Assembly (NCBI RefSeq): GCF_004634195.1
Contig: NZ_SKBP01000001.1
Span: 1 to 64,000 of the forward strand
Origin: Flavobacterium salilacus subsp. salilacus
Lineage (GTDB): Bacteria > Bacteroidota > Bacteroidia > Flavobacteriales > Flavobacteriaceae
Length of the DNA stretch: 64,000 nt
Direction of reading: 5' to 3'
The number at the start of each line of letters is the position of its first letter. Within the stretch, counting starts at the first letter, position 1. The notes beneath the pieces are model-generated. The model saw only the letters and a program-made list of their open reading frames with translations. It searched no databases and was not told where the DNA came from. This document shows positions 54,517 to 63,674 of the stretch, piece after piece. A program made the translations under genes and the position numbers.

Positions 54517-54558
54517 GGAAAAAACCTGAATATTTAAAAAAAAACACAACTATACAAT

Positions 54559-54660
54559 TTATCTTTTGAGTATCTCTTTCAGTACTGTATGCCCTGCCGA
54601 AACGGGTAACTAAACCGGATAGCTTATGGATTGGCTCTTCGGCAAGGTGTAACAGTATCT
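54559..54660 (-). pseudogene. Possible relic of a type IX sorting tail
   Basis: On the minus strand, 54603 down to 54559 reads VSAGHTVLKEILKR and a stop, which looks like the last strand of a type IX secretion sorting domain. Just upstream in another frame is KLSGLV (near 54620-54640), again like the typical L-x-x-GLY segment. No intact ORF joins them. It may be the degraded end of a lost secreted protein. Confidence 0.3.
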
Positions 54661-55010
54661 CAAATTAATATTGTAAAAGAAATCTACTTTTTACGTTGTA
54701 TTACCTCTGGCAAAAACCAACTGTAACAGTTGGTTTTATGTCCAGGGATAAAGAAACTAGCATTTCTTTTTCATAGTATCGTAATCCTTCGTGAGGTACT
54801 CCTTTAATTTTCAAAATATAAAGATGGGTAAACACCTCTATATTTAGATTAAACATTCATACCCTAAATTACCCTACCGTGTTAACAAAATTTTAACATT
54901 TAGTGATAATACAGTAAATGTGATGCAATAATCTTCGGGTGTTAAAAAACTCCATATTTGCACAGGTCAAAAAAAAATTCATAATTTAACAGCCATTTTT
55001 ATATGCCAAA
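54661..55010. other. Gene-free interval upstream of the ECF sigma gene
   Basis: The interval holds a perfect 11-bp hairpin (AAAACCAACTG at 54713-54723 with CAGTTGGTTTT at 54727-54737) and a weak -7 box CATATTTG at 54953-54960 before the sigma gene. No ORF of note is seen. Confidence 0.5.
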
Positions 55011-55532
55011 ATGAAAAAAAATTCGCTATCGGGTATTTGTGAAGAGATTACATTTTCTAATTTTTTTAAAGATCATGTAAAATCGCTTCGCAACTATCTG
55101 TTTTATAAATTTGGAAATGAGGAACAGGCTGATGATGTTACCCAGGAGGCTTTTATAAAGCTATGGCAAAACTGTGCGGATGTACCGCCGGAAAAAGCAA
55201 AATCTTTTTTATATACAGTAGCCAATAATACATCGCTAAACCACATTGCACACCAAAAAGTGGTATTGCAGTATGCAAAAAGAAATACGCATGTGCATAC
55301 TGACGAGCAAAACCCTGAGTTCCTGATGGAAGAGGAGCAGTTTAAAGTAAAACTGCAAAAAGCTATTGCAGGGCTTACCGAAGCACAGCGAACCGCTTTT
55401 TTGTTGCATAGGATAGATGGTAAAAAATATCATGAAATAGCTGAAATACTTGGTATTAGCATTAAAGCCGTAGAAAAAAGAATTCATGGCGCATTAGTAG
55501 AATTAAGAAAAGAAATTGAGAACATGAGGTAG
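55011..55532 (+). CDS. ECF sigma factor, FecI-like
   Basis: The 173-aa sigma-70 family factor has region 2 (YLFYKFGNEEQADDVTQEAF, about 29-48) and region 4 (LTEAQRTAFLLHRIDG, YHEIAEILGISIKAVEKRIH). It heads a sigma-FecR-TonB receptor operon, so it probably switches on the receptor gene when the receptor binds its ligand. Confidence 0.93.
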   Translation: MKKNSLSGICEEITFSNFFKDHVKSLRNYLFYKFGNEEQADDVTQEAFIKLWQNCADVPPEKAKSFLYTVANNTSLNHIAHQKVVLQYAKRNTHVHTDEQNPEFLMEEEQFKVKLQKAIAGLTEAQRTAFLLHRIDGKKYHEIAEILGISIKAVEKRIHGALVELRKEIENMR

Positions 55533-55576
55533 GGAAAATAACGATGTAACTGTTATAGCTATAAAAAAGAGGAAAA

Positions 55577-56479
55577 ATGAAAGAAGAGAAAGAAAATAAT
55601 AAACTGGCAAAATGGCTTGACGGCAGGATGACCGATGAGGAGTTGCGTGAGTTTGAAGCATTGCCGGGCTTTGAGACCTATAATAAAATCAAAGCATTTT
55701 CAGGAGCATTAACTGCCCCTGATGTTGATATAGATACCCTGTACCAAAACGTAACACGCCATAAAAACAGGAAAAGCAGCGTGAGAAAGCTAAACCCATG
55801 GTTTGCTAAAATAGCGGCAACGTTATTGTTAACTTTAGGGCTTACTTACTTTTTTTATACCACACACACTACCAATACTGTAGCGGAAACAGGGGCACGT
55901 ACTGAATTTTTATTACCAGACCATTCATCGATAGTACTTAACGCAGGCTCTGAAGCTGAGTATAGAACTTGGAACTGGGATAATAATCGTATAGTGGAAC
56001 TTAACGGTGAAGCTTACTTTAAAGTTGCCAAAGGCAAAAAGTTTGATGTAGTTACCCCTTTGGGTACTGTTACTGTAGTAGGAACACAGTTTAATGTAAA
56101 AGCGAGAGGAAATCGTTTTGATGTTACCTGTTTTGAAGGTAAAGTAATGGTAAACAGCAATGGTGAAGAGATAATGCTGACACCGGGGCAAAGTGTATCC
56201 TTTGAAGATGGTAAAAATATTATTGTACCTTTGGAAGAAGCAAAGCAACCCGGATGGATTACTTATGAAGTAGCTTTTCATAGTGAAAAACTTACTAATG
56301 TAATTGCTGAAATGGAACGCCAGTATGGCTTAACAATAAGCTTACCTGAGGATGTTTACAGTCCCTTCAGCGGTGCTTTACCAATGAATGATTTAGATAC
56401 CGCCCTTGATAACATAACAAGTATATACCACTTAAAAGCAAAAAGGACGGGCGACAGAATCGTATTAACCTCTGAATGA
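55577..56479 (+). CDS. FecR-family anti-sigma factor
   Basis: The 300-aa protein has a short cytoplasmic N-terminus, one membrane helix (about 77-95) and a periplasmic FecR domain (TEFLLPDHSSIVLNAGSEAEY, GEAYFKVAKGKKFDVVTPLG, VVGTQFNVKARG) with a C-terminal DUF4974-like domain. It passes the signal from the outer-membrane receptor to the sigma factor. Its stop overlaps the receptor start by 4 nt (ATGA). Confidence 0.93.
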   Translation: MKEEKENNKLAKWLDGRMTDEELREFEALPGFETYNKIKAFSGALTAPDVDIDTLYQNVTRHKNRKSSVRKLNPWFAKIAATLLLTLGLTYFFYTTHTTNTVAETGARTEFLLPDHSSIVLNAGSEAEYRTWNWDNNRIVELNGEAYFKVAKGKKFDVVTPLGTVTVVGTQFNVKARGNRFDVTCFEGKVMVNSNGEEIMLTPGQSVSFEDGKNIIVPLEEAKQPGWITYEVAFHSEKLTNVIAEMERQYGLTISLPEDVYSPFSGALPMNDLDTALDNITSIYHLKAKRTGDRIVLTSE

Positions 56480-59016
56480 GATTAAACATAAAGTGTTTAC
56501 TATTTTTAATACCCATTCTATTATTCGCCCCCAAAACCTTTGGGCAGGACGAGCAACGGCTTGTTGCCTTAAAGCAAATACTTGATACTATTGCCCTAAA
56601 GCATGATGTAAAATTCAACTATGCCGAAAAAGATATTTTTCAGCACACCCTATATCCGCCCGCAGCAACTATACCGCTACGGGCGAAATTGGTTTATATA
56701 ACCAATCGTACAGGGCTTAACTATAAAGAAAACGGAAAGTATATAGTACTCTATAAAAGCATTAAGACTCAAGACAAAAAATTTTGCGCCTATATTACTG
56801 ACGAGAACGGGAATATATTAGAAAATGCTTCTGTACAAATAAGTGACGAAAAAAGTATTGTTGCAGGTACTGACGGTTATTTTGAACTAAATACCCCTTC
56901 GTTACCCGAAAAAATTTATATAGCCCACTTAGGCTATAAACCGGTAAGCATATCGGTATCCGAATATACGGGAGATTGCCTTAATATAAAACTGCCTATG
57001 GCTCCGCTTGAGCTGAAAGAACTGATTACCGAGCGTTATCTTACTTCGGGTATCTCTAAAAAAAAGGATGGAAGTTTTAGTATTACACCGCAAAAATTTG
57101 GTATCCTTCCGGGGCTTATAGAACCCGATGTGGTGTTGGCAATGCAACAGCTACCCGGTATAACCAGTATAGATGAAACAGTATCAAACATTAATGTGAG
57201 AGGTGGCACGCACGACCAAAACCTCTTTATGTGGAATGGCATACGCCTCTTTCAAACCGGGCATTTTTTCGGGTTAATATCAGCTATAAACCCCAACATT
57301 GCTTATGATGTAAAAATTGCCAAGAACGGCACTTCGGCATTTTATGGTGAAAGTGTTTCGAGTGTGGTTGATATATCTTCGCGAATATCTGATATAGAAG
57401 ATGGTAACACCAGCATTGGGGCAAATATGATAAATGCAGATTTTTATACCAAATTAAAAATCTCTGAAAAAGCAAATATAGAACTCTCTGCGCGACGTTC
57501 GTTTACTGATGTTCTTGACTTTCCTACCTATACAAAATACTCACAGCGTATATTTCAAAATACCGTAGTAACAGAACTGGCCAACAGTACTGATGTAAAT
57601 TATAAAAGTGACAAGGAATTTTACTTTTATGATTTTACAGGACAATATCATCAAAAAATAAATAATCAGCATGACGTTTATGTACACATGATAGGTATAG
57701 ACAACAGTCTGGATTTTACACAAGGTACTGTAAATGCCACAAATATAGTTACTACACTAAGTAACCTTAATCAGCGAACTCTTGGCATCGCCGCCGACTG
57801 GAAGTCTCAATGGAATGAAACTCACAGCAGTAATTTTGGTATCTACAGCTCATATTATAATGTAGATGGAAAAAATGAATCATTAGAATCGGGAGAAGTC
57901 GTAAAACAGCAAAATAAAATACAGGCACATGGTTTTCGGTTTAGCAATGTTACTATGCTCACCAATATGTACAGGTTGCATAGCGGTTATCAGTTTGACC
58001 AGTTGAGGGTAGAAAACATGGATATTATCAGTAATCCTGAATCGTTGCGGAATACTAATCAGGTATTGCGTACGCATGCTGTTATCGGGGAGATAGAATA
58101 TAACCCTGATGAAGAAAAAGTATATGTACGAACAGGCTTACGGTTTAACTATATAGAAGAACTGGAAGCTATATATATGGAACCTCGCCTGCAATTTAAT
58201 TATAAAATGGATGCTGCCTGGCAAATGGAAATACTTGCCGAACTGAAGAGCCAAACCACATCTCAGGTTGTAGAGCTTCAGGGTGATTTTTTGGGCATTG
58301 AGAACAGAAGATGGATACTGGCAAATGATATTGACGTTCCGGTGCAACACAGTAGTCAGATATCATGTGGATTTGCCTACAGGGATAAAGGATGGCTTAT
58401 ATCTATCGATAATTTTTATAAAAGGGTAAATGGTATTACTACCTATAGTCAGGCTTTTCAAAACCAGTTAGAAAAAGTAGAAGCCAGAGGTAATTACAGC
58501 GTTTATGGCACCGAATTTTTGATACAAAAACAGTATAGCAACTTTTATGCATGGCTAAGCTATACCTGGAATAATAATAAGTATCGTTTTGATGATATAG
58601 AACCGCAAAAATTTAGCAATAATTTTGAAATCAACCACAGTATAAACACAGCCGCTATATACGAATGGTACAATTTTAAAATTGCATTGGGGTCTAAATG
58701 GTTTACAGGTCGCCCTATAACCCAGCCCCTGCTCAACATACCCGTTTATGATAATAACGGAAACCCGTCAATATTATACGAATACCCTAACTCTGAAAAC
58801 CTGGATAATTTTTTTCAGTTTAATTTCTCAGCTTCCTATCGTTGGGATATAAACCCTCAAGTGCGCATGCAGTTCGGGTTATCGGTGCTCAATATCTTTA
58901 ACCGTCAAAACATTATTAACCGTTACTATCGTATTAATGCTAATGATGATATTGAGGTAGTAAATACTTATGCGTTAGAGCGTACGCCCAATGCTTTGAT
59001 AAAAATTACTTTTTAA
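56476..59016 (+). CDS. TonB-dependent receptor with signalling STN domain
   Basis: The 846-aa outer-membrane protein has a signal peptide (about 1-23), an STN signalling domain (about 30-95), a carboxypeptidase-regulatory-like beta domain (about 98-180: FCAYITDENGNILENASVQI), a plug (MQQLPGITSIDETVSNINVRGG, about 218-260) and a beta-barrel to the C-terminus (NALIKITF). The STN domain contacts FecR, so the receptor both imports and signals. No SusD partner is present, so iron-siderophore-like or other small ligands are as likely as glycans. It is translationally coupled to fecR and ends before a terminator. Confidence 0.92.
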   Translation: MRLNIKCLLFLIPILLFAPKTFGQDEQRLVALKQILDTIALKHDVKFNYAEKDIFQHTLYPPAATIPLRAKLVYITNRTGLNYKENGKYIVLYKSIKTQDKKFCAYITDENGNILENASVQISDEKSIVAGTDGYFELNTPSLPEKIYIAHLGYKPVSISVSEYTGDCLNIKLPMAPLELKELITERYLTSGISKKKDGSFSITPQKFGILPGLIEPDVVLAMQQLPGITSIDETVSNINVRGGTHDQNLFMWNGIRLFQTGHFFGLISAINPNIAYDVKIAKNGTSAFYGESVSSVVDISSRISDIEDGNTSIGANMINADFYTKLKISEKANIELSARRSFTDVLDFPTYTKYSQRIFQNTVVTELANSTDVNYKSDKEFYFYDFTGQYHQKINNQHDVYVHMIGIDNSLDFTQGTVNATNIVTTLSNLNQRTLGIAADWKSQWNETHSSNFGIYSSYYNVDGKNESLESGEVVKQQNKIQAHGFRFSNVTMLTNMYRLHSGYQFDQLRVENMDIISNPESLRNTNQVLRTHAVIGEIEYNPDEEKVYVRTGLRFNYIEELEAIYMEPRLQFNYKMDAAWQMEILAELKSQTTSQVVELQGDFLGIENRRWILANDIDVPVQHSSQISCGFAYRDKGWLISIDNFYKRVNGITTYSQAFQNQLEKVEARGNYSVYGTEFLIQKQYSNFYAWLSYTWNNNKYRFDDIEPQKFSNNFEINHSINTAAIYEWYNFKIALGSKWFTGRPITQPLLNIPVYDNNGNPSILYEYPNSENLDNFFQFNFSASYRWDINPQVRMQFGLSVLNIFNRQNIINRYYRINANDDIEVVNTYALERTPNALIKITF

Positions 59017-59042
59017 TTGCATTACAAAAAGTCTGTCAAATA

Positions 59043-59069
59043 AAAATCCGCCACATTGTGGCGGATTTT
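59043..59069. terminator. Bidirectional terminator
   Basis: AAAATCCGCCAC (59043-59054) pairs perfectly with GTGGCGGATTTT (59058-59069), between the convergent receptor and PNGase F-like genes. Confidence 0.92.
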
Positions 59070-59098
59070 CGAAACGTAAAATTAGCTAAAAAACTTTC

Positions 59099-60487
59099 TT
59101 ACTTCTTAACAATTTTTCGTGTAGCCGTATTGCCATTGGCAAATGTTGCCTGTATGATATAGATACCGCTTTGTAACTGAGAAAAATCGGCGGTAGCTGT
59201 AGTGCCTGTATATACTGTTTGTCCTAATGTATTAGTAACATTTACTGCTTTTACCATTGTACCGTCAGTACTGTTTATAGTAACCAAATCTACAACAGGG
59301 TTAGGTGAAACACTAAATGTTGTAGCCTCAAAATTAGTAGTATTAAGCATTGGTGCAGCACCTTGTAGATATACTGACATTGGGAAATACCCCTGCCCGT
59401 CTGCAAACTGTGCATCCGGAACTTCTATCCTGAAACTGTGTTCTCCTGCGCTAAGATCTCCAAGTTCTATAATACGAATCGGGATTTTATCGCCGGGGCA
59501 CCAGTTGTTCCAACTCCATGCAGCATCATTATCAGGTCTTGGATATGCCGGGGTAGTAGAACAATCATAATATATACAACTTGGCTGTGTGTTGTACTCA
59601 AAGAAAGGCGCACATGAAACACCTCCCGGTTTATACATTAAAACCTGCTCATCATCAAAATACACAAAGTGGTTACGTCTGATGTACTCCTCGCCTCCAT
59701 TATTAGAGCCGTGATTGGAAGTTATAAGATAAAGTTTTACATCAGGAACATCCTGCTCTAAAGTAAAATTAATAGTCTTTACCGTTTCGCCTAATACATC
59801 AGTCCCGTCAAGCGTATAATTTTTTAGTTCATATTTATATACCAATGATTTTATGTAGTTATCCGTATCATCAATGGTATCGTCATACGTTGATGTAAAC
59901 TCCAAACTACCCATATATACATCATTTCTGCCTTGACATCCGGGTATTTCTACCGCAGCACCACCCTGACCGGGACCGCCCTGATATCCATATACCTCAA
60001 GTTCTACCCAAAAATCAAAGTTTGATGTAATCGATTCATTATGAAACAGTTTTGTAAGATGATTTAATTCATATACATAAGGAACTGAATCCGGGTCAGT
60101 AACGTTTTTATCCATAAAAGGAGTAATAAAACGTCCTATTTCCAATCTTCCAACTTCTCCGTAAACGTATGAGGTTTGACCTTTAGGTACTAATACCAAG
60201 TTTACGTTACCAATCCTGTCATAATTATCGCAAAGCGGATTCAGGGTAACAGTCATTGTAAGGGTATTACCGAAAGAAGCCAACTGCTCTTCGGTTAGCA
60301 TCTTGCCGTAAGATGAATTACTGTTTCTGATAGCTCCCTCAGGAACAGGTTCATCTACAGTAGCTTCATACATGCCGTAGTAAATAGCTTGGTCAAATAC
60401 GGTAAGCGTGTAAGGGTCTTGTGCCCAAACTGTTGTAACAGTAAAAAACGATACGCAAAACGTTAATAATAGTAATGTTCTTTTCAT
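59099..60487 (-). CDS. Secreted PNGase F-like glycosidase with type IX sorting domain
   Basis: The 462-aa product has a signal peptide (cleavage after WAQ). Two beta-sandwich halves resemble peptide:N-glycosidase F: the second holds LITSNHGSNNGGEEYIRR, CAPFFEYN and WNNWCPGDKIPIRIIELGDL (about 330-350), corresponding to the GWCPG region of the enzyme. Such enzymes cut N-glycans from asparagine of glycoproteins. The C-terminal ~75 residues (FSVSPNPVVDLVTI..., GIYIIQATF..., ending TRKIVKK) form a type IX sorting domain, so it is exported to the cell surface or medium. The active-site residues were not aligned, so activity is inferred. Confidence 0.78.
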   Translation of the reverse strand: MKRTLLLLTFCVSFFTVTTVWAQDPYTLTVFDQAIYYGMYEATVDEPVPEGAIRNSNSSYGKMLTEEQLASFGNTLTMTVTLNPLCDNYDRIGNVNLVLVPKGQTSYVYGEVGRLEIGRFITPFMDKNVTDPDSVPYVYELNHLTKLFHNESITSNFDFWVELEVYGYQGGPGQGGAAVEIPGCQGRNDVYMGSLEFTSTYDDTIDDTDNYIKSLVYKYELKNYTLDGTDVLGETVKTINFTLEQDVPDVKLYLITSNHGSNNGGEEYIRRNHFVYFDDEQVLMYKPGGVSCAPFFEYNTQPSCIYYDCSTTPAYPRPDNDAAWSWNNWCPGDKIPIRIIELGDLSAGEHSFRIEVPDAQFADGQGYFPMSVYLQGAAPMLNTTNFEATTFSVSPNPVVDLVTINSTDGTMVKAVNVTNTLGQTVYTGTTATADFSQLQSGIYIIQATFANGNTATRKIVKK

Positions 60488-60600
60488 TATATAGAAGTTT
60501 AAAGGCGTAATTTAAGAATTTTTTTAATTATTCTTTCTCATACAGTCCAATAAATTATACTATCAACTAAAAAGAAACTAAATATTTAAAATCTTTATGA

Positions 60601-62265
60601 TTAAAACTGGAAATAAATAAAGGGTTGCGACTCCGCCGATGCAGTTGCATATACCAACCAGTAAATAAAACCAAGCAGTATCGCCTTGCCTATCAATGGA
60701 GTTCGGTTAAAAGATTGGCGTAAAGTATTAATTATGCTATCCGGCGTAAAATGCCATACATAACCTATAAAAATGAGTAAAAAAACATTTTTATATCCCA
60801 TAATTATAGTTTTCCATTGCTCAGGGTCAAAGGTTACTTTCCCTATATTATTTATAACATCCAAGGCAAGGGTAAAATCTTTAGCACGGAAAAATATCCA
60901 GCAAAATGCCACAAAGTGAAACGTTATAACCACCGCTATAATTTTCCATACTGCGTCAAAAGCAGTTTTCTTGCCACTTGTTGCAGGGAAAAACTCGGTA
61001 ACCATTTTATGTACCGCAAGCCCCATGCCATGCAATGCCCCCCATACTATAAAGCGAAGGCTGGGGCCATGCCACAAACCACCTAACAACATGGTAGTCA
61101 TAAGGTTTACATTCGTAACCATTGTTCTTTGTTTATCCTTAACAAGTGCAAATGAGAGGATAAACAGTGCTAATGCACCACTACTTATAATAATAGGGTA
61201 ATAACTGACATCGAGCATTATTATACCCCAAGCCATAGTGGCTATAAAAAACAATATAGGGAATAAAAACCCGGCAAAAGAACCGCGACGATTACCCCCT
61301 ACAGAGATGTAAAGGAAATCTTTAAGCCAGGTGGATAACGATATATGCCACCTGCGCCAAAACTCGGTTATACTTGCCGATTTATAGGGCGTACGGAAAT
61401 TGGGCGGAAGCTCGAAACCAAGCAGTAATGCTATACCGATAGCCATATCGCTATACCCCGAAAAATCGCAATATATCTGTATGCTATAGCCATATACCGC
61501 CATCAGGTTTTCGAAAGCAGTATAACTGTTAGGGGCATCAAAAACCCTATCGACAAAGTTGACAGATATATAGTCGGATATTATTGCTTTTTTGATGAGC
61601 CCTCCCACAATGAGGAATAATCCATAATTTACCTCCTGTTTTGTAATAATTAACTTCTCATAAATTTTAGGAATAAAATCTTTGGCACGCACTATAGGTC
61701 CTGCTACCAACTGCGGGAAGAATGATACGAAAAACAGGTAATCAGGAAAACTTCTGGCGGGTGTTATCTCTTTACGATAAATCTCCACCGTATAACTTAT
61801 AGACTGAAAAGTATAGAACGATATACCTACAGGAAGAATTACATCTGAAAATGAAAAGTTACCGCTAAAAAGATCATTATATGTACCTATTAAAAAATTG
61901 GTGTATTTAAAATATCCTAAAAGGGTAAGGTTAATTACCACACTGAGTACCACATATACCTTTCGCTGCAACTCGCGTGTTTCGCGGTATAGAAAATAGC
62001 TCAGTGTATAATCTAATGTAGAAGTAAACATGAGCAGTAAGAAATACATACCACTGGACTTGTAGTAAAAGAACAACGAAAAGCATATCACGTAAAAAAT
62101 ACGGGCATGAAATGTTTTTTTCAGTGCAATATATAAAGCATAAAATACTACAAAGAACCCAAGAAACAATCCCGAATTAAATAACAAAGGACTTTTAGGG
62201 TTATAAGTAAACCACTGCTGTACATCCTGCCAACTCAACTGTGGCAAAATATCATTCCACATCAC
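60601..62265 (-). CDS. MBOAT-family O-acyltransferase (AlgI-like)
   Basis: The 554-aa membrane protein has about twelve helices and the MBOAT signature: the conserved His in GLWHGPSLRFIVWGALHG (about 393-410) and the earlier LPVGISFYTFQSISYTVEIYR and WRRWHISLSTWLKDFLYI. It moves acetyl or other acyl groups across the inner membrane for transfer to a surface polymer, as AlgI does in alginate acetylation. It overlaps the upstream SGNH gene by 4 nt; the SGNH proteins are the likely periplasmic transferases of the same pathway. Confidence 0.92.
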   Translation of the reverse strand: MMWNDILPQLSWQDVQQWFTYNPKSPLLFNSGLFLGFFVVFYALYIALKKTFHARIFYVICFSLFFYYKSSGMYFLLLMFTSTLDYTLSYFLYRETRELQRKVYVVLSVVINLTLLGYFKYTNFLIGTYNDLFSGNFSFSDVILPVGISFYTFQSISYTVEIYRKEITPARSFPDYLFFVSFFPQLVAGPIVRAKDFIPKIYEKLIITKQEVNYGLFLIVGGLIKKAIISDYISVNFVDRVFDAPNSYTAFENLMAVYGYSIQIYCDFSGYSDMAIGIALLLGFELPPNFRTPYKSASITEFWRRWHISLSTWLKDFLYISVGGNRRGSFAGFLFPILFFIATMAWGIIMLDVSYYPIIISSGALALFILSFALVKDKQRTMVTNVNLMTTMLLGGLWHGPSLRFIVWGALHGMGLAVHKMVTEFFPATSGKKTAFDAVWKIIAVVITFHFVAFCWIFFRAKDFTLALDVINNIGKVTFDPEQWKTIIMGYKNVFLLIFIGYVWHFTPDSIINTLRQSFNRTPLIGKAILLGFIYWLVYATASAESQPFIYFQF

Positions 62266-63674
62266 TCGCCATTGTTTTTAAAGTTATTATATGCATTCAT
62301 AAAAGCTTCGGTAAACAGCATCCCCTGTTTTTGATATCCTTGTACGGAATAGTGTACTTTATCCGAAGACATTAACCCTTTTGCTGCATTCTTGTTTACA
62401 CCATACAACCCGCCAAGCTCCGAGAACATATCCCATGAAGCATAGTTTTCATCTGCTTCCTGTAACACTATGTTTTTAGCATAGGCAGCTACAAAAGTAT
62501 TAGGATATTTTCGTTTAAATAAAGATGGTGGTGGTGTCATTACCAACAAACAGACTTCAGGGTTTTTAGCCCGTATATTATTGATGAATGTGTTTAATTG
62601 TATAATATAATCTGCCACTTCAATTTTATCGAAAGACTCATTAGTACCCAACGATATAATAATAAGATCGGGGTTTAAAGCGGGTAGCTGTTCAAAAAAG
62701 AGGGGGTATTTATTATAATCAGATGCTTTTGCCCCGTTTACCCCTATATTATGGTATAAAACACCCGGAGCATCTTTTTCCAGTACCAAGCCGTTAAGGC
62801 TGTAAATTTCTGAAGAAGCGTTTGGCAGCAGGTATATTTTTGACAAAGGCGCATCGCTGTGGTAACTGTAAGCCGTGCCATCATTTTCGAGCGGTAGCGG
62901 TATAAACTCAGAACGTTTTACCTTGCGCTGCTCCATCTCGCCAGTGGGTATTTTTAATGTTTTACCTGCCCTGATGTTATCAGAACGCAGACCGTTAGCT
63001 TTTTTTAGCTGTGCTACCGTTACGTGATATTTACGGGCTATCGTGCCCAGTACTTCACCGCTTTTAATCTTGTGGTTAATTACCTTTGGCGCATCCGATT
63101 CGAGAATTATGGTCTTAGAGCTTGTGGCAGCATCAAAACAGCTTATGTTTACGGGAGTTATAATTTTTAATGTATTGAAAGCATAGGCAGTATCGCGGAG
63201 GCTCACCTCTATTACAAAATCCTTTTGCGTGGTGAGCCCTATACCGCTCAACCCGATGGGTATGCCGTTTTCCGGATAAATATTACGTCGGCTCTCCCAT
63301 GAGGCATTGGAGGTGTATCGAACATAGCGACTGCCGTTGGTCTTTGCCATACTGTGCGGGAAAGAAAATCCAAGCCCCCCGTTCCCAAAGCGGGTTTGCA
63401 AATTTTCACGAATTGTTCCGCTAAAAAGATCTGCCTGTATATGCGAGTCCCCTATATGTACTATATTTATTTTTCCTGATTTTTGCTCTTCCAGCATTTG
63501 CAGCTTCTCAAAAAAAGCCTTCATAGCAGTGCTATTGCTAATAATGTTGGTTAGAGTGACTATCTCTGTTGTATCAGCAGATATACTGTCAATAACCACC
63601 TCGGTGGTATCAACCTGAGCGCACGCGGTTAAACTTATTGTACAAAAAAAGATACTGAGCAATTTATTCAGCAT
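62262..63674 (-). CDS. SGNH/GDSL hydrolase-fold lipoprotein with internal LysM domain
   Basis: The 470-aa protein has a lipoprotein-like signal (ISLTAC, Cys18). The SGNH fold has block I HIGDSHIQADLF (73-84), block III-like SLGTNES and block V DKVHYSVQGY. A LysM domain (HKIKSGEVLGTIARKYHVTVAQLKKANG, spread over about 201-228 and to 243) is inserted within the fold. LysM binds peptidoglycan or other GlcNAc polymers, so the enzyme may transfer or remove acetyl groups at the cell wall. It overlaps the MBOAT gene by 4 nt and the next SGNH gene by 11 nt, so the three form one operon. Confidence 0.88.
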   Translation of the reverse strand: MLNKLLSIFFCTISLTACAQVDTTEVVIDSISADTTEIVTLTNIISNSTAMKAFFEKLQMLEEQKSGKINIVHIGDSHIQADLFSGTIRENLQTRFGNGGLGFSFPHSMAKTNGSRYVRYTSNASWESRRNIYPENGIPIGLSGIGLTTQKDFVIEVSLRDTAYAFNTLKIITPVNISCFDAATSSKTIILESDAPKVINHKIKSGEVLGTIARKYHVTVAQLKKANGLRSDNIRAGKTLKIPTGEMEQRKVKRSEFIPLPLENDGTAYSYHSDAPLSKIYLLPNASSEIYSLNGLVLEKDAPGVLYHNIGVNGAKASDYNKYPLFFEQLPALNPDLIIISLGTNESFDKIEVADYIIQLNTFINNIRAKNPEVCLLVMTPPPSLFKRKYPNTFVAAYAKNIVLQEADENYASWDMFSELGGLYGVNKNAAKGLMSSDKVHYSVQGYQKQGMLFTEAFMNAYNNFKNNGE

